In this document: positions 35,714 to 45,268 of the stretch, in pieces | How positions within the stretch are numbered: the stretch's first letter is position 1 | Layout: each line of letters starts with the position of its first letter | Origin: an uncultured Polaribacter sp. | GTDB lineage: Bacteria; Bacteroidota; Bacteroidia; Flavobacteriales; Flavobacteriaceae | Assembly: GCA_905480405.1 (NCBI GenBank) | Contig: CAJQQH010000076.1 | Span: 1 to 59,301, forward strand | Direction: 5' to 3' | Length of the DNA: 59,301 nt | Notes under the pieces: model-generated | Seen by the model: only the letters and a program-made list of their open reading frames with translations | Databases searched by the model: none | What the model was told of the DNA's origin: nothing | Made by a program: the position numbers and the translations under genes

Positions 35714-37240
35714 ATGAGCACTTCAAAAACAATTAAATCTGCATTAATTTCTGTTTTTCATAAAGATGGTTTAGAACCAATTGTAAAAAAACTAGATGAA
35801 TTAAATGTAACAATTTACTCTACAGGAGGAACAGAAAAATTCATTAAAGAACTAGGTATAAATGTAGTTCCTGTTGATGAAGTTACCTCTTACCCATCTA
35901 TCTTAGGTGGTAGAGTTAAAACTTTACACCCAAAAGTTTTTGGTGGTATTTTAAACAGACAAGACAACGAAAGTGATGTTGCTGAATTAGCAGAATACAA
36001 CATTCCACAAATAGATTTAGTAATTGTAGATTTATATCCGTTTGAAAAAACAGTTGCTTCTGGTGCACCCGAGCAAGACATCGTTGAGAAAATTGATATT
36101 GGAGGTATTTCTTTAATAAGAGCATCAGCAAAAAACTTTAAAGACACCTTTACTGTTTCTTCTATGGATCAGTACGAAGAGTTTTTATCTATTCTTTCGG
36201 TAAATAATGGAGAAACATCTATAGGACAAAGAAAGAAATTTGCTGCAAAGTCTTTTAATATATCTTCTCATTACGATACTGCAATCTTTAATTACTTTAA
36301 TGAAGACGAAGTAGTATACAAAGCAAGTGAACAAGCTTCTAAAACATTACGTTATGGAGAAAACCCTCATCAAAAAGGATATTTCTTTGGTGATTTAGAT
36401 GCAATGTTTAACAAATTACACGGTAAAGAATTAAGCTATAATAACTTATTAGACGTAGATGCTGCTGTAAACTTAATGAATGAATTTAAAGGAGAAGACC
36501 CAACATTTGCTGTTTTAAAACACAATAATGCTTGTGGCTTTGCACAAAGAAGTACAATTAAACAAGCGTATGTAGATGCTTTAGCAGGAGATCCTGTTTC
36601 TGCTTTTGGAGGAGTTTTAATTGCTAATAAAGAAATTGATTTAGAAACTGCAGAAGAAATTCATAAACTATTTTGTGAAGTAGTAATTGCTCCTAGTTAT
36701 TCCAATGAAGCATTAACTACTTTAAAAGGGAAGAAAAACAGGGTAATTTTAATTCAAAAAACTACTGAACTTCCAGTTCAAAACGTAAGAACTGCCTTAA
36801 ACGGTTTATTAGTTCAAGATAAAGATTCTATTACTGATAAATTAGAAGATTTATCTTACGCTACAGATACTAAACCTTCAGAAAGTGAGTTAAAAGATTT
36901 ATTATTTGCATCAAAAATTTGTAAGCACACAAAATCGAATACCATTGTTTTTACTAAAGACAATCAGTTATTAGCAAGTGGAACTGGTCAAACAAGTAGA
37001 GTTGATGCATTAAAGCAAGCTATCGAAAAAGCAAATAATTTTGGCTTTGATCTAAATGGAGCTGTTATGGCAAGTGATGCATTTTTTCCATTTCCTGATT
37101 GTGTAGAAATAGCTGATAATGCTGGTATAAAAAGTGTTATTCAACCAGGAGGTTCTATAAAAGATCAATTAAGCATAGATTATTGTAATGCCAACAATAT
37201 TTCTATGGTTATGACAGGAACAAGACATTTTAAACATTAG
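35714..37240 (+). CDS. purH: Bifunctional AICAR transformylase / IMP cyclohydrolase
   Basis: A 508-residue enzyme for the last two steps of purine synthesis: 10-formyl-THF-dependent formylation of AICAR, then ring closure to IMP. The N-terminal IMP cyclohydrolase (MGS-like) domain (about 1-195) shows ALISVFHKDGLEPIVKKL, YSTGGT and GGRVKTLHPKVFGGIL. The transformylase domain follows, with RYGENPHQKG and the catalytic KHNNACG (about 271-277). The end, GGSIKDQLSI and MVMTGTRHFKH, is the standard PurH C-terminus. The start at 35714 is set by the promoter just upstream. It precedes mreB, though a separate TAnnTTTG element exists there. Confidence 0.98.
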   Translation: MSTSKTIKSALISVFHKDGLEPIVKKLDELNVTIYSTGGTEKFIKELGINVVPVDEVTSYPSILGGRVKTLHPKVFGGILNRQDNESDVAELAEYNIPQIDLVIVDLYPFEKTVASGAPEQDIVEKIDIGGISLIRASAKNFKDTFTVSSMDQYEEFLSILSVNNGETSIGQRKKFAAKSFNISSHYDTAIFNYFNEDEVVYKASEQASKTLRYGENPHQKGYFFGDLDAMFNKLHGKELSYNNLLDVDAAVNLMNEFKGEDPTFAVLKHNNACGFAQRSTIKQAYVDALAGDPVSAFGGVLIANKEIDLETAEEIHKLFCEVVIAPSYSNEALTTLKGKKNRVILIQKTTELPVQNVRTALNGLLVQDKDSITDKLEDLSYATDTKPSESELKDLLFASKICKHTKSNTIVFTKDNQLLASGTGQTSRVDALKQAIEKANNFGFDLNGAVMASDAFFPFPDCVEIADNAGIKSVIQPGGSIKDQLSIDYCNANNISMVMTGTRHFKH

Positions 37241-37272
37241 TACTTTTAACATAAAAAACAGATTTAATTTAC

Positions 37273-37280
37273 TAAATTTG
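37273..37280 (+). promoter_or_regulatory. Candidate -7 element of the mre operon
   Basis: TAAATTTG, an exact TAnnTTTG match, 37 bp before the mreB ATG at 37318. No good TTG at -33. Confidence 0.45.
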
Positions 37281-37317
37281 TAAGGATACATTAAGAACAA
37301 AACAAGAAAAATATTTT

Positions 37318-38346
37318 ATGGGTTTTTTCGATTTTATGACTGAAGATATTGCAATCGATTTAGGGACTGCAAATACATTAATAATTCACAACGGAAAAGT
37401 GGTTATTGATGCCCCCTCTATTGTTGCTAGAAATAGAATTAGTGGTAAAATTATTGCAATTGGTGAAGAAGCTAATTTAATGCAAGGAAAAACCCATGAA
37501 AATATTAAAACAATTCGTCCGTTAAAAGACGGTGTTATAGCCGATTTTCAGGCATCAGAAGAAATGATTAAGGAATTTGTTAAACAAATTCCTTCAATTA
37601 AAAAGAAATTATTTCCACCAGCATTAAGAATGGTAATTTGTATTCCTTCCGGAATTACAGAAGTTGAAAAACGAGCTGTAAGAGATTCTGCAAAACACAT
37701 GAACGCCAAAGAAATTTATCTAATTTACGAACCAATGGCAGCTGCAATTGGTGTTGGTATTGATATTATGGAGCCAAAAGGAAACATGATTATTGATATA
37801 GGTGGTGGTACAACTGAAATTGCTGTAATTGCATTAGGTGGTATTGTTTGTGATCAATCTGTAAAAGTTGCAGGAGATTTATTTACAAGTGATATTATGT
37901 ATTACATGCGTACACAACATAATTTACATGTTGGAGAAACTACGGCAGAAAGAATTAAAATTACAATTGGTGCGGCAACAGAAGATTTAGATACTCCACC
38001 AGACGAAATGTTAGTTCAAGGTAGAGACTTATTAAGCGGTAAGCCAAAACAAGTTCAAGTTTCATTTAGAGAAATTGCAAAAGCATTAGACAAGTCTATT
38101 TTAAGAATTGAAGACGCGGTAATGGAAACTCTTTCTAAAACACCACCAGAATTAGCAGCAGATATTTATAATACAGGAATTTATTTAGCAGGTGGTGGTT
38201 CTATGTTAAGAGGACTAGACAAGCGTTTATCTCGTAAAACAGATTTACCTGTTTATGTTACAGAAGACCCTTTAAGAGCTGTTGTTCGTGGAACAGGTAT
38301 TGCTTTAAAAGAACTAAACAAGTATAAGAATGTATTAATGAATTAG
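37318..38346 (+). CDS. mreB: Rod-shape-determining actin homologue MreB
   Basis: A 342-residue bacterial actin. Nucleotide-binding motifs are the phosphate-1 loop DLGTANTLI (about 14-22), the phosphate-2 loop IDIGGGTTEIAVI (about 160-172) and the adenosine region LAGGGSMLRGLD (about 290-301). It polymerises on the inner membrane and guides elongation-phase wall synthesis. It starts the mreB-mreC-mreD-mrdA-rodA cluster, complete in this window. Length is as in other family members. Confidence 0.98.
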   Translation: MGFFDFMTEDIAIDLGTANTLIIHNGKVVIDAPSIVARNRISGKIIAIGEEANLMQGKTHENIKTIRPLKDGVIADFQASEEMIKEFVKQIPSIKKKLFPPALRMVICIPSGITEVEKRAVRDSAKHMNAKEIYLIYEPMAAAIGVGIDIMEPKGNMIIDIGGGTTEIAVIALGGIVCDQSVKVAGDLFTSDIMYYMRTQHNLHVGETTAERIKITIGAATEDLDTPPDEMLVQGRDLLSGKPKQVQVSFREIAKALDKSILRIEDAVMETLSKTPPELAADIYNTGIYLAGGGSMLRGLDKRLSRKTDLPVYVTEDPLRAVVRGTGIALKELNKYKNVLMN

Positions 38347-38364
38347 CATTTTTAAGTTTTAACA

Positions 38365-39189
38365 ATGCAACAACTCATCTACTTTTTTCAGAAGTTTAAA
38401 TATTTTCTGTTTTTTTTATTGTTACAACTTATAGCACTTGTATTAACGTTTAACAACCTTAATTTTCATAAAAGTAAATTTGTAAATTCAGCAAATTCTA
38501 TAACGGGTGGCTTGTATTCTAAAGCATCCAATGTATCTGAATATTGGAATTTAAAATCTGAAAACAAACTTTTATCCGACGAAAATAATCGCTTAAAAAA
38601 TCTTTTAGAAAAAAATATTTCTGTAAGTTTTGACAAAGATTCTACTGTGGTCGATTCTTTAATTTACAAGCAAAGGTATACATATACAAGTGCAAAAATT
38701 ATAAACAATAACTACACCAAGCAATTTAATTTCTTAACAATTAACAAAGGAAAAAAACAAGGAGTTGGCAAAGAGATGGCTATTATTAATAGCAAAGGAA
38801 TTATTGGTTTTACAGATAACACTTCTAATAACTATGCTAGAGTACAATCTATTTTAAATAAAAATAGTACAATAAACGCACGGTTAAAACACAGCAATTA
38901 TTTTGGAACTTTAGGTTGGGATGGAAATCATTACAATACCGTTCAACTTTCAGACATTCCAAGACAAGCTCCTTTAAAAATTGGAGACACTATTGAAACT
39001 GGAGGAAAATCAACTATTTTTCCTGAAGGAATTTTAATTGGAACCATATCAAAAATAAATAAAGGTAATTCTGCAGATAACAAAGTAGATGTTACACTTT
39101 TTAATGACATGAGTAATTTAGGTTATATATATATAATCAAAAACCTTAATAAAGAAGAAATTAAATTATTAGAGACTCAAAATGAATAA
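38365..39189 (+). CDS. mreC: Rod-shape-determining protein MreC
   Basis: A 274-residue bitopic membrane protein: one N-terminal helix (about 12-30, YFLFFLLLQLIALVL), a coiled coil (about 60-90, LKSENKLLSDENNRLKNLLE), and two beta domains (about 105-260) with GVGKEMAIINSKGIIG and GDTIETGGKSTIFPEGILIG. MreC links MreB filaments to PBP2 and activates it. It overlaps mreD by 8 bp, so translation is coupled. Confidence 0.95.
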   Translation: MQQLIYFFQKFKYFLFFLLLQLIALVLTFNNLNFHKSKFVNSANSITGGLYSKASNVSEYWNLKSENKLLSDENNRLKNLLEKNISVSFDKDSTVVDSLIYKQRYTYTSAKIINNNYTKQFNFLTINKGKKQGVGKEMAIINSKGIIGFTDNTSNNYARVQSILNKNSTINARLKHSNYFGTLGWDGNHYNTVQLSDIPRQAPLKIGDTIETGGKSTIFPEGILIGTISKINKGNSADNKVDVTLFNDMSNLGYIYIIKNLNKEEIKLLETQNE

Positions 39190-39685
39190 ACCACTAAACA
39201 TGGTCGTATTATTTATATCCCTGCTTTTTTTGCAGGTTTTTGTGTTAAATAATATTTTATTTTTAGGGTATATAAACCCATATATCTACATTGCTTTTGT
39301 ATTTATATATCCCTTAAAAGAAAAAAGAATACCCTTTCTTTTTTTTAGTTTTTTACTAGGCTTGTTTGTTGATTTCTTTTCTGACTCTGGAGGAATTCAT
39401 GCATTCTCTATTTTATCCATAGCGTATTTAAGATTATTTTTTGTTAGAGTTTATTTTAGAAAAGTAACAGCAGATTATGCTTTCTTTAAACTAAAATCAG
39501 AATCTTTTGGTAAAATATTTAACTACGTGGTAACTTTAACAGTAATTCATCACCTTATCTACTTTTCTTTTGCTAATTTTAGTTTTCATAATTTATCTAA
39601 CGTAATTTTAAACACACTTTTTTCAAGTATCTTTACGTTAACATTATACTTTTTAGGAACCTACATATTTACCAAAAGCAAATAA
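39182..39685 (+). CDS. mreD: Rod-shape-determining protein MreD
   Basis: A 167-residue polytopic inner-membrane protein of about five helices, with the family's LGLFVDFFSDSGGIHAFS (about 59-76), an MreD landmark. It overlaps mreC by 8 bp and mrdA by one base. Its role in the elongasome is to stabilise the MreC-PBP2-RodA assembly. Sequence conservation in MreD is low, so identification leans on topology, this motif and the operon. Confidence 0.93.
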   Translation: MNKPLNMVVLFISLLFLQVFVLNNILFLGYINPYIYIAFVFIYPLKEKRIPFLFFSFLLGLFVDFFSDSGGIHAFSILSIAYLRLFFVRVYFRKVTADYAFFKLKSESFGKIFNYVVTLTVIHHLIYFSFANFSFHNLSNVILNTLFSSIFTLTLYFLGTYIFTKSK

Positions 39686-41577
39686 TGCAAAGAAGCTTTT
39701 TACTTTACTTTTTAATAACCCTAGTTGGGGTTGTTTTTATTGGACGCTTATTTCAACTTCAAATTATAAAAGGTGAAACCTACGATCCAATTCATAATGC
39801 TGCTGTAAAGATTGAATACGATTACCCAGAACGCGGTTATGTATATGATAGAAACGGAAAACTTTTAGTTGCTAACCAATTGTCTTATGATGTAATGGTC
39901 CAGCCGGATCAAGTTAAACCACTAGATACTTTAGAGTTTTGTAATCTTCTAAAAATTGATAAAAAATACTTCTTAAAAGAATTTAAGAGAGCAGAAAGAT
40001 ATGCTTCTTATTTACCTTCTGTTTTTCTAAAACAATTAGCAAAAGAAGATTTCGCTTTTCTTCAAGAAAAAATGCATAAATACACGGGGTTTTATATTCA
40101 AAAAAGAATCATTAGAGATTACCCAATAAAAGCTGCAGCAAATGTTTTAGGTTATATTGGTGAAGTAAATGAAGAAAAAGCTAAAAAAAGTGATTATTAT
40201 CAATCTGGAGAACTAGAAGGTAAAGAAGGAGTAGAAAGACAGTATGAAGATATTTTAAGAGGACGGAAAGGAAAAAAATATTTACATAGAAACAGATTTA
40301 ACAAAGTTACAGGTTCATATAAAAATGGTATAAATGATACTTTACCAGAAAACGGAAAAGACTTAACCTTAACTTTAGACATAGACTTACAGCTATATGC
40401 TCAACAATTAATGAAAGGCAAACGAGGTGGAATTGTAGCTATCGAACCATCGACTGGTGAAATTTTAGCCCTTGTAACTGCACCTTCTTATGACCCAAAT
40501 ATGTTAGTGGGTAGAAAACGTTCTAAGAATTCTATTATTTTAATGGATAAAAACAATCCAGAAAAACCAACTTACGATAGAGGTTTAATGGGTGCATATC
40601 CTCCTGGTTCTCCTTTTAAAATGATGAATGCCCTTATTGGGTTACAAGAAGGGGTAATTTCTGAACAGTCTTATTTTAGATGTTTTGGAGGTTATAGATA
40701 TGGTAATAGAGCCAATGAATTTATGAAATGCCATTGTGATATTTACAATTCTCCTATAAGATTAAAAACAGCAATTGCTAGATCTTGTAACAGCTACTTT
40801 TCTGGGACATATAAAAAAATTGTTGAAAAAAACAACAAGCCATCAGAAGGTTTAGATAATTGGAATAGACACGTGACTAGTTTTGGATTAGGCAATTATT
40901 TAGGATATGATTTACCTGCAGGTCAAAAAGGTTTTATTCCTAACGGTAAATACTACGATGATAGAAATAAGTATACCTGGAACGCATCTACCAATATATC
41001 AAATGCTATTGGTCAAGGAGAAGTTTTAACAACCCCTATTCAATTAGCAAATTTTACAGCAGCAATAGCAAATAGAGGGTATTTTTACACTCCGCATATT
41101 GTAAAAAAAATAGATTCAAAAACAATTGACACCCCAAATTTTACAGTAAAAAAACAAACCACGATTAACAAAGAATATTTTGCTCCAGTAATTGAAGCAA
41201 TGCACGAAGTTTTTAAGACAGGTACTGGAAAATATAGCCAAGTAAAGGGTATTGAAATTTGCGGAAAAACGGGTACAGCTGAAAACTCAATAAAAATGGT
41301 TGATGGCGTTAAAATTCAAGCAGCAGATCATTCTATTTTAGTTGCTTTTGCCCCAAAAGATAATCCTAAAATTGCACTAGCCGTTTTTGTAGAAAACGGA
41401 GGGTATGGTTCTACAATTGCTGCCCCAATTACTAGTTTATTAATTGAAAAATATATAAATAGAACAGTTTCTAAGAGAAACAAATACAGAGAACAGGCTA
41501 TGCTAAATATGAGTTTACAAGAAGTTTACGATTTACAAATACCAAAATCAAAGAAAATTGCGTCAGGAACGAAATAA
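39685..41577 (+). CDS. mrdA: Penicillin-binding protein 2 (elongasome transpeptidase)
   Basis: A 630-residue class B PBP. One N-terminal helix (about 5-24), a pedestal domain (about 45-220, starting ERGYVYDRNGKLLVAN), and a transpeptidase domain with the nucleophile S309 in the SxxK motif (YPPGSPFK, 305-312), SxN S367-C-N369 in ARSCNS, and KTG at 528-530 (CGKTGTAEN). It cross-links peptidoglycan during side-wall growth with its partner glycosyltransferase RodA, encoded next. Three cysteines (C333, C349, C351) cluster before the SxN motif, a possible metal site. Full length. Confidence 0.97.
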   Translation: MQRSFLLYFLITLVGVVFIGRLFQLQIIKGETYDPIHNAAVKIEYDYPERGYVYDRNGKLLVANQLSYDVMVQPDQVKPLDTLEFCNLLKIDKKYFLKEFKRAERYASYLPSVFLKQLAKEDFAFLQEKMHKYTGFYIQKRIIRDYPIKAAANVLGYIGEVNEEKAKKSDYYQSGELEGKEGVERQYEDILRGRKGKKYLHRNRFNKVTGSYKNGINDTLPENGKDLTLTLDIDLQLYAQQLMKGKRGGIVAIEPSTGEILALVTAPSYDPNMLVGRKRSKNSIILMDKNNPEKPTYDRGLMGAYPPGSPFKMMNALIGLQEGVISEQSYFRCFGGYRYGNRANEFMKCHCDIYNSPIRLKTAIARSCNSYFSGTYKKIVEKNNKPSEGLDNWNRHVTSFGLGNYLGYDLPAGQKGFIPNGKYYDDRNKYTWNASTNISNAIGQGEVLTTPIQLANFTAAIANRGYFYTPHIVKKIDSKTIDTPNFTVKKQTTINKEYFAPVIEAMHEVFKTGTGKYSQVKGIEICGKTGTAENSIKMVDGVKIQAADHSILVAFAPKDNPKIALAVFVENGGYGSTIAAPITSLLIEKYINRTVSKRNKYREQAMLNMSLQEVYDLQIPKSKKIASGTK

Positions 41578-42838
41578 TATTTTTGCAGGTATCGATTGGA
41601 TATTAGTTTTCCTATACATTACTTTAGTTGGCTTTGGATGGTTGAATATATTTGCAGCATCTAAAACTGAAGACAACCATCAAATTTTAGATTTTTCTAC
41701 TAAATACGGAAAACAAATTCTTTGGATTGGTTTTAGCTTCCCATTAATTATTGTTATTCTTTTTTTTAATTCAAAATTTTATGAAAAATTTGCCAGTATT
41801 TTATACATCATCTCTATCCTATCGTTAATCTTATTATTTCCTTTAGGAAAAGAAATAAATGGTGCAAAATCTTGGTTTAATTTTGGCGCAATGAGTTTGC
41901 AGCCTTCAGAGTTTGTTAAAGCCTTTACAACTTTAGCAGTTGCAAAATTACTAAGTGATAGGCAATACAATTTTAAGTTAGTTAAAAACCAAATTAAAGC
42001 ATTTATCATTGTTTTTTTTCCTGCATTTTTAATCACTTTACAACCAGACGCAGGTTCTGCACTTATTTACTTATCCTTCTTTTTTGTATTAAACAGAGAA
42101 GGCTTAACTCTTAATTATATTTTATTAGGAGCTACTATAATAACATTATTTATCCTAACTATCTTTTTCGGCGCAAGTAATATGATTATTTCGCTTTTTA
42201 TCATAATTTCTATAGCTTCAACCTATCTTATATACAAAGGTGGAAAACGTTTTTTTAGATTTAATTGGCACAAAGTATTAGGCATTTATGTTATTGTGGG
42301 TCTCTTTATTTTCGGAACAGGATTTACTTATAAAAACGTTTTTAAACAACATCACAGAGATCGTTTCGAAGTTCTTTTAGGCTTAAAAATTGATAATAAG
42401 AATATTGGTTATAATTCCCATCAATCTGAATTAACAATTAGTTCTGGTGGATTTTGGGGAAAAGGATATTTAAAAGGTAATATTACTCAAGGAGATTTTG
42501 TACCAGAACAGCATACTGATTATATTTTTAGTACAGTTGGTGAAGAATGGGGCTTTTTAGGCACAAGTTTAGTGGTTATTTTATTTATGTTGATGATGTA
42601 TAGAATAATTTATTTAGCAGAAACTCACTCTAATAAATTTGGTAGAATCTATGGTTATGGATTAGCTTCTATCCTATTCTTTCATGTTATTGTAAATATT
42701 GGGATGGTGATAGGTTTATTACCTACTGTTGGAATTCCTTTACCATTTTTTAGCTATGGAGGTTCATCCCTATGGGGCTTTACAATCTTACTATTTATCT
42801 TTATTAGATTAGACGCACACAAAAATTACGATTGGTAG
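41558..42838 (+). CDS. rodA: Peptidoglycan glycosyltransferase RodA (SEDS family), TTG start
   Basis: A 426-residue membrane protein with about ten helices and SEDS motifs: FNFGAMSLQPSEFVKAF (about 108-124), LQPDAGSALIY (about 161-171) and FFSYGGSSLWG near the C-terminus. It polymerises lipid II during elongation with PBP2. The frame has no ATG until well inside the first conserved region, so the start is most likely the TTG at 41558, which overlaps the last 20 bases of mrdA and gives RQERNNIFAGIDWILVFLY, the normal family N-terminus. Last gene of the mre cluster; the next hairpin is ~280 bp downstream. Confidence 0.95.
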   Translation: MRQERNNIFAGIDWILVFLYITLVGFGWLNIFAASKTEDNHQILDFSTKYGKQILWIGFSFPLIIVILFFNSKFYEKFASILYIISILSLILLFPLGKEINGAKSWFNFGAMSLQPSEFVKAFTTLAVAKLLSDRQYNFKLVKNQIKAFIIVFFPAFLITLQPDAGSALIYLSFFFVLNREGLTLNYILLGATIITLFILTIFFGASNMIISLFIIISIASTYLIYKGGKRFFRFNWHKVLGIYVIVGLFIFGTGFTYKNVFKQHHRDRFEVLLGLKIDNKNIGYNSHQSELTISSGGFWGKGYLKGNITQGDFVPEQHTDYIFSTVGEEWGFLGTSLVVILFMLMMYRIIYLAETHSNKFGRIYGYGLASILFFHVIVNIGMVIGLLPTVGIPLPFFSYGGSSLWGFTILLFIFIRLDAHKNYDW

Positions 42839-43113
42839 AATACAATTACTATTCTTTTACTAATACTGGTTTTCAAAATATAGACTTCTAGCCTTATACT
42901 CAATGATTCTTTTAAACCTTAAAGAAGTTTCTATACACGCAAGCTATTACAATCTTAAAATCTAAATAGCTACCCATAAGCTAACCTAACCCATAACATT
43001 AACAAAATCCACCTTAAATATTAACTATAAAAAGAAAACAATTATTTTAACTGAGTTTAATCCAATAAAAAAACTTAAGTATTTATAATAATTGCTAAAG
43101 TTTTAAGCAACAA
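42839..43113. other. AT-rich gap after rodA
   Basis: About 275 bp without a supported gene between rodA and the terminator shared with rpsT. I see no ORF of note, no RNA-like palindrome and no promoter consensus. It may be the 3' untranslated part of the mre transcript or decayed sequence. Confidence 0.6.
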
Positions 43114-43141
43114 AAAACTCTGAATTTTCATTCAGAGTTTT
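43114..43141. terminator. Terminator between rodA and rpsT
   Basis: AAAACTCTGAAT (43114-43125) pairs with ATTCAGAGTTTT (43130-43141) around TTTC. Perfect 12-bp stem, 24 bp after the rpsT stop; usable from both sides. Confidence 0.85.
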
Positions 43142-43165
43142 AGTAAATTTTAAGAGTTTAAAATC

Positions 43166-43417
43166 TTACAATGCAGCAACGTGCTTTGTTAATTTAGATT
43201 TTAAATTAGCAGCTTTGTTTTTATGAATAATATTATTCTTTGCTAATTTATCTAGCATAGAAATAACATTTCCTAATTTACCTTCAGCTTCTTTCTTGTC
43301 TTCAGCAGAACGTAAATCTCTAACAGCATTACGAGTAGTTTTATGCTGATATTTATTACGTAACCTTTTTGCTTCGTTACTTCTAATTCTTTTTAATGCT
43401 GACTTATGATTTGCCAT
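43166..43417 (-). CDS. rpsT: 30S ribosomal protein S20
   Basis: An 83-residue, Lys/Arg-rich helical protein beginning [20 protein letters not shown], the classic bS20 N-terminus. The start at 43417 is chosen for that reason; the frame is open further upstream but runs into the tRNA gene. S20 binds 16S rRNA early in 30S assembly. It lies 36 bp downstream of tRNA-Glu on the same strand and is probably cotranscribed with it from the promoter at 43571-43600. Confidence 0.97.
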   Translation of the reverse strand: MANHKSALKRIRSNEAKRLRNKYQHKTTRNAVRDLRSAEDKKEAEGKLGNVISMLDKLAKNNIIHKNKAANLKSKLTKHVAAL

Positions 43418-43453
43418 AATTCTTAATTTATTAGTTTTTGTATTAAAACTTTG

Positions 43454-43525
43454 TAGTCCGTACGGGAATCGAACCCGTGTTACATGGATGAAAACCATGC
43501 GTCCTAACCCCTAGACGAACGGACC
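43454..43525 (-). tRNA. tRNA-Glu (anticodon TTC)
   Basis: Minus-strand cloverleaf of 72 nt: acceptor GGTCCGT with ACGGACT and discriminator A; D-arm with TCTAGGGGTTAGGA; anticodon stem CATGG/CCATG with loop TTTTCAT, anticodon TTC (plus-strand 43490-43492); T-arm ACGGG-TTCGATT-CCCGT. CCA is not encoded. It precedes rpsT on the same transcript. Confidence 0.97.
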
Positions 43526-43570
43526 ATAACAACTAAAACAATGTATTAAACTATGTCTCAATTGCGGGTG

Positions 43571-43600
43571 CAAATATACACCCTTTTTTTACTTCTGCAA
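43571..43600 (-). promoter_or_regulatory. Promoter of the tRNA-Glu / rpsT unit
   Basis: Minus strand: TTG at 43600-43598, 19 bp spacer, TATATTTG at 43578-43571, a full consensus, about 46 bp before the mature tRNA. The -7 element is embedded in an inverted repeat GGGTG / CACCC (43566-43570 and 43579-43583). Confidence 0.8.
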
Positions 43601-43634
43601 TTAATTTTTAAAAAAAAATCATTTTTTTTTTAAA

Positions 43635-45113
43635 TTAATACGCTTTTGCAAAAAGCACCCTTCTAATTGATGGCTTTCCTGTTAAAACACAAGTACCAGT
43701 TTCTTCCTTAACATCATTAGGAATACATCTTATAGTAGCTTTAGTAAGTTCTTTAATCTTATCTTCTGTCTCTTCTGTTCCGTCCCAATGTGCAGAAACA
43801 AAACCACCTTTATTTTTTATAACATCTTTAAATTCTTCAAAAGTTGTAACCTCTGTGGTATGTTCTTTTCTATAATTGATAGCTTTTGCATACAAATTGT
43901 CTTGAATTTCTTCTAAAAGATTTTCAATAAAAGCTGTAGCATCTTCTTGAGCTACCGTTTGTTTTTCTAGAGTATCTCTTCTAGCAATCTCCAAAGTACC
44001 ACTTTCTAAATCACGGTTACCAATAGCAACTCTTACAGGAACACCTTTTAACTCGTATTCAGCAAATTTTGCACCTGGTCTAAAAGTATCTCTAGTATCA
44101 AACTTAACAGAAATTCCTTTTTTACGTAATTCTTTTACAATTACGTTCATTTTATTAGAAATAGCTTCCAATTGTTCTTCTCCTTTATAAATAGGTACAA
44201 TAACAACTTGAATTGGGGCTAACTTAGGTGGCAAAACCAATCCAAAATCATCTGAATGAGTCATAATTAAACCACCAATTAAACGAGTAGAAACTCCCCA
44301 AGAAGTAGCCCAAACATATTCTTTTTTCCCTTCTTTAGAAGTAAACTTAACATCAAAAGCTTTTGCAAAATTTTGTCCTAAGAAATGACTAGTTCCTGCT
44401 TGTAAAGCTTTACCGTCTTGCATTAAAGCTTCAATTGTATACGTATCTTCTGCACCCGCAAAACGCTCGCTATCAGACTTTACACCTTTTACAACTGGCA
44501 TAGCCATAAAATTTTCTGCAAACTCTGCATATACATCTTGCATTTGTTTTGCTTCTGAAACAGCTTCAGTTTTAGTTGCATGCGCTGTATGCCCTTCTTG
44601 CCATAAAAACTCTGCAGTTCTTAAAAATAAACGAGTACGCATTTCCCAACGGACAACATTTGCCCACTGATTAATTAATAAAGGTAAATCTCTATAAGAT
44701 TGAATCCACCCTTTATAAGTATTCCAAATAATTGCCTCAGATGTTGGTCTAACAACTAACTCTTCTTCTAATTTCGCTTCAGGATCAACTCTTAACTTAC
44801 CTGGCTTATCAGGGTCATTTTGTAATCTATAATGTGTTACTACTGCACATTCTTTAGCAAAACCTTCTGCATTTTTTTCTTCTGCTTCAAACAAACTTTT
44901 AGGAACAAAAAGCGGAAAATATGCATTTTCATGCCCCGTTTCTTTAAACATCCTATCTAATTCTGCTTGCATTTTCTCCCAAATAGCATAACCATATGGT
45001 TTTATTACCATACAACCTCTTACTGCAGAGTTTTCTGCTAAATCAGCTTTTACAACTAATTCGTTATACCATTTAGAGTAATCATCTCCTCTTTTTGTTA
45101 ACTTCTTGCTCAT
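43635..45113 (-). CDS. proS: Proline--tRNA ligase (short, archaeal/eukaryotic-like type)
   Basis: A 492-residue class II synthetase of the short ProS type without the bacterial editing insertion. Motif 2 region [20 protein letters not shown], and motif 1 near [16 protein letters not shown]; motif 3 is in the [16 protein letters not shown] stretch. An anticodon-binding domain (about 290-400) and the C-terminal domain ending LFAKAY (aromatic C-terminal Tyr, typical of the ProS group) follow. It charges tRNA-Pro. It is upstream of the tRNA-Glu/rpsT unit on the same strand, which has its own promoter. Confidence 0.97.
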   Translation of the reverse strand: MSKKLTKRGDDYSKWYNELVVKADLAENSAVRGCMVIKPYGYAIWEKMQAELDRMFKETGHENAYFPLFVPKSLFEAEEKNAEGFAKECAVVTHYRLQNDPDKPGKLRVDPEAKLEEELVVRPTSEAIIWNTYKGWIQSYRDLPLLINQWANVVRWEMRTRLFLRTAEFLWQEGHTAHATKTEAVSEAKQMQDVYAEFAENFMAMPVVKGVKSDSERFAGAEDTYTIEALMQDGKALQAGTSHFLGQNFAKAFDVKFTSKEGKKEYVWATSWGVSTRLIGGLIMTHSDDFGLVLPPKLAPIQVVIVPIYKGEEQLEAISNKMNVIVKELRKKGISVKFDTRDTFRPGAKFAEYELKGVPVRVAIGNRDLESGTLEIARRDTLEKQTVAQEDATAFIENLLEEIQDNLYAKAINYRKEHTTEVTTFEEFKDVIKNKGGFVSAHWDGTEETEDKIKELTKATIRCIPNDVKEETGTCVLTGKPSIRRVLFAKAY

Positions 45114-45268
45114 ATTCTTTACTTTGGCACAAATATTGTTATATTTAAAGTGAAATTTTTGTTAAAAAAACGTTCAACATTTCACAAAAACGTTACAAAA
45201 CTACTATAATTTAGTGTTTTTAAGGCAAAATTTCATCATTAATAAAGTATTCTTTAAAACATATCATT

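Noticed and set aside
43418..43498. N-terminal extension of rpsT
   Set aside because: It would run into the tRNA-Glu gene; bS20 starts at [10 protein letters not shown].
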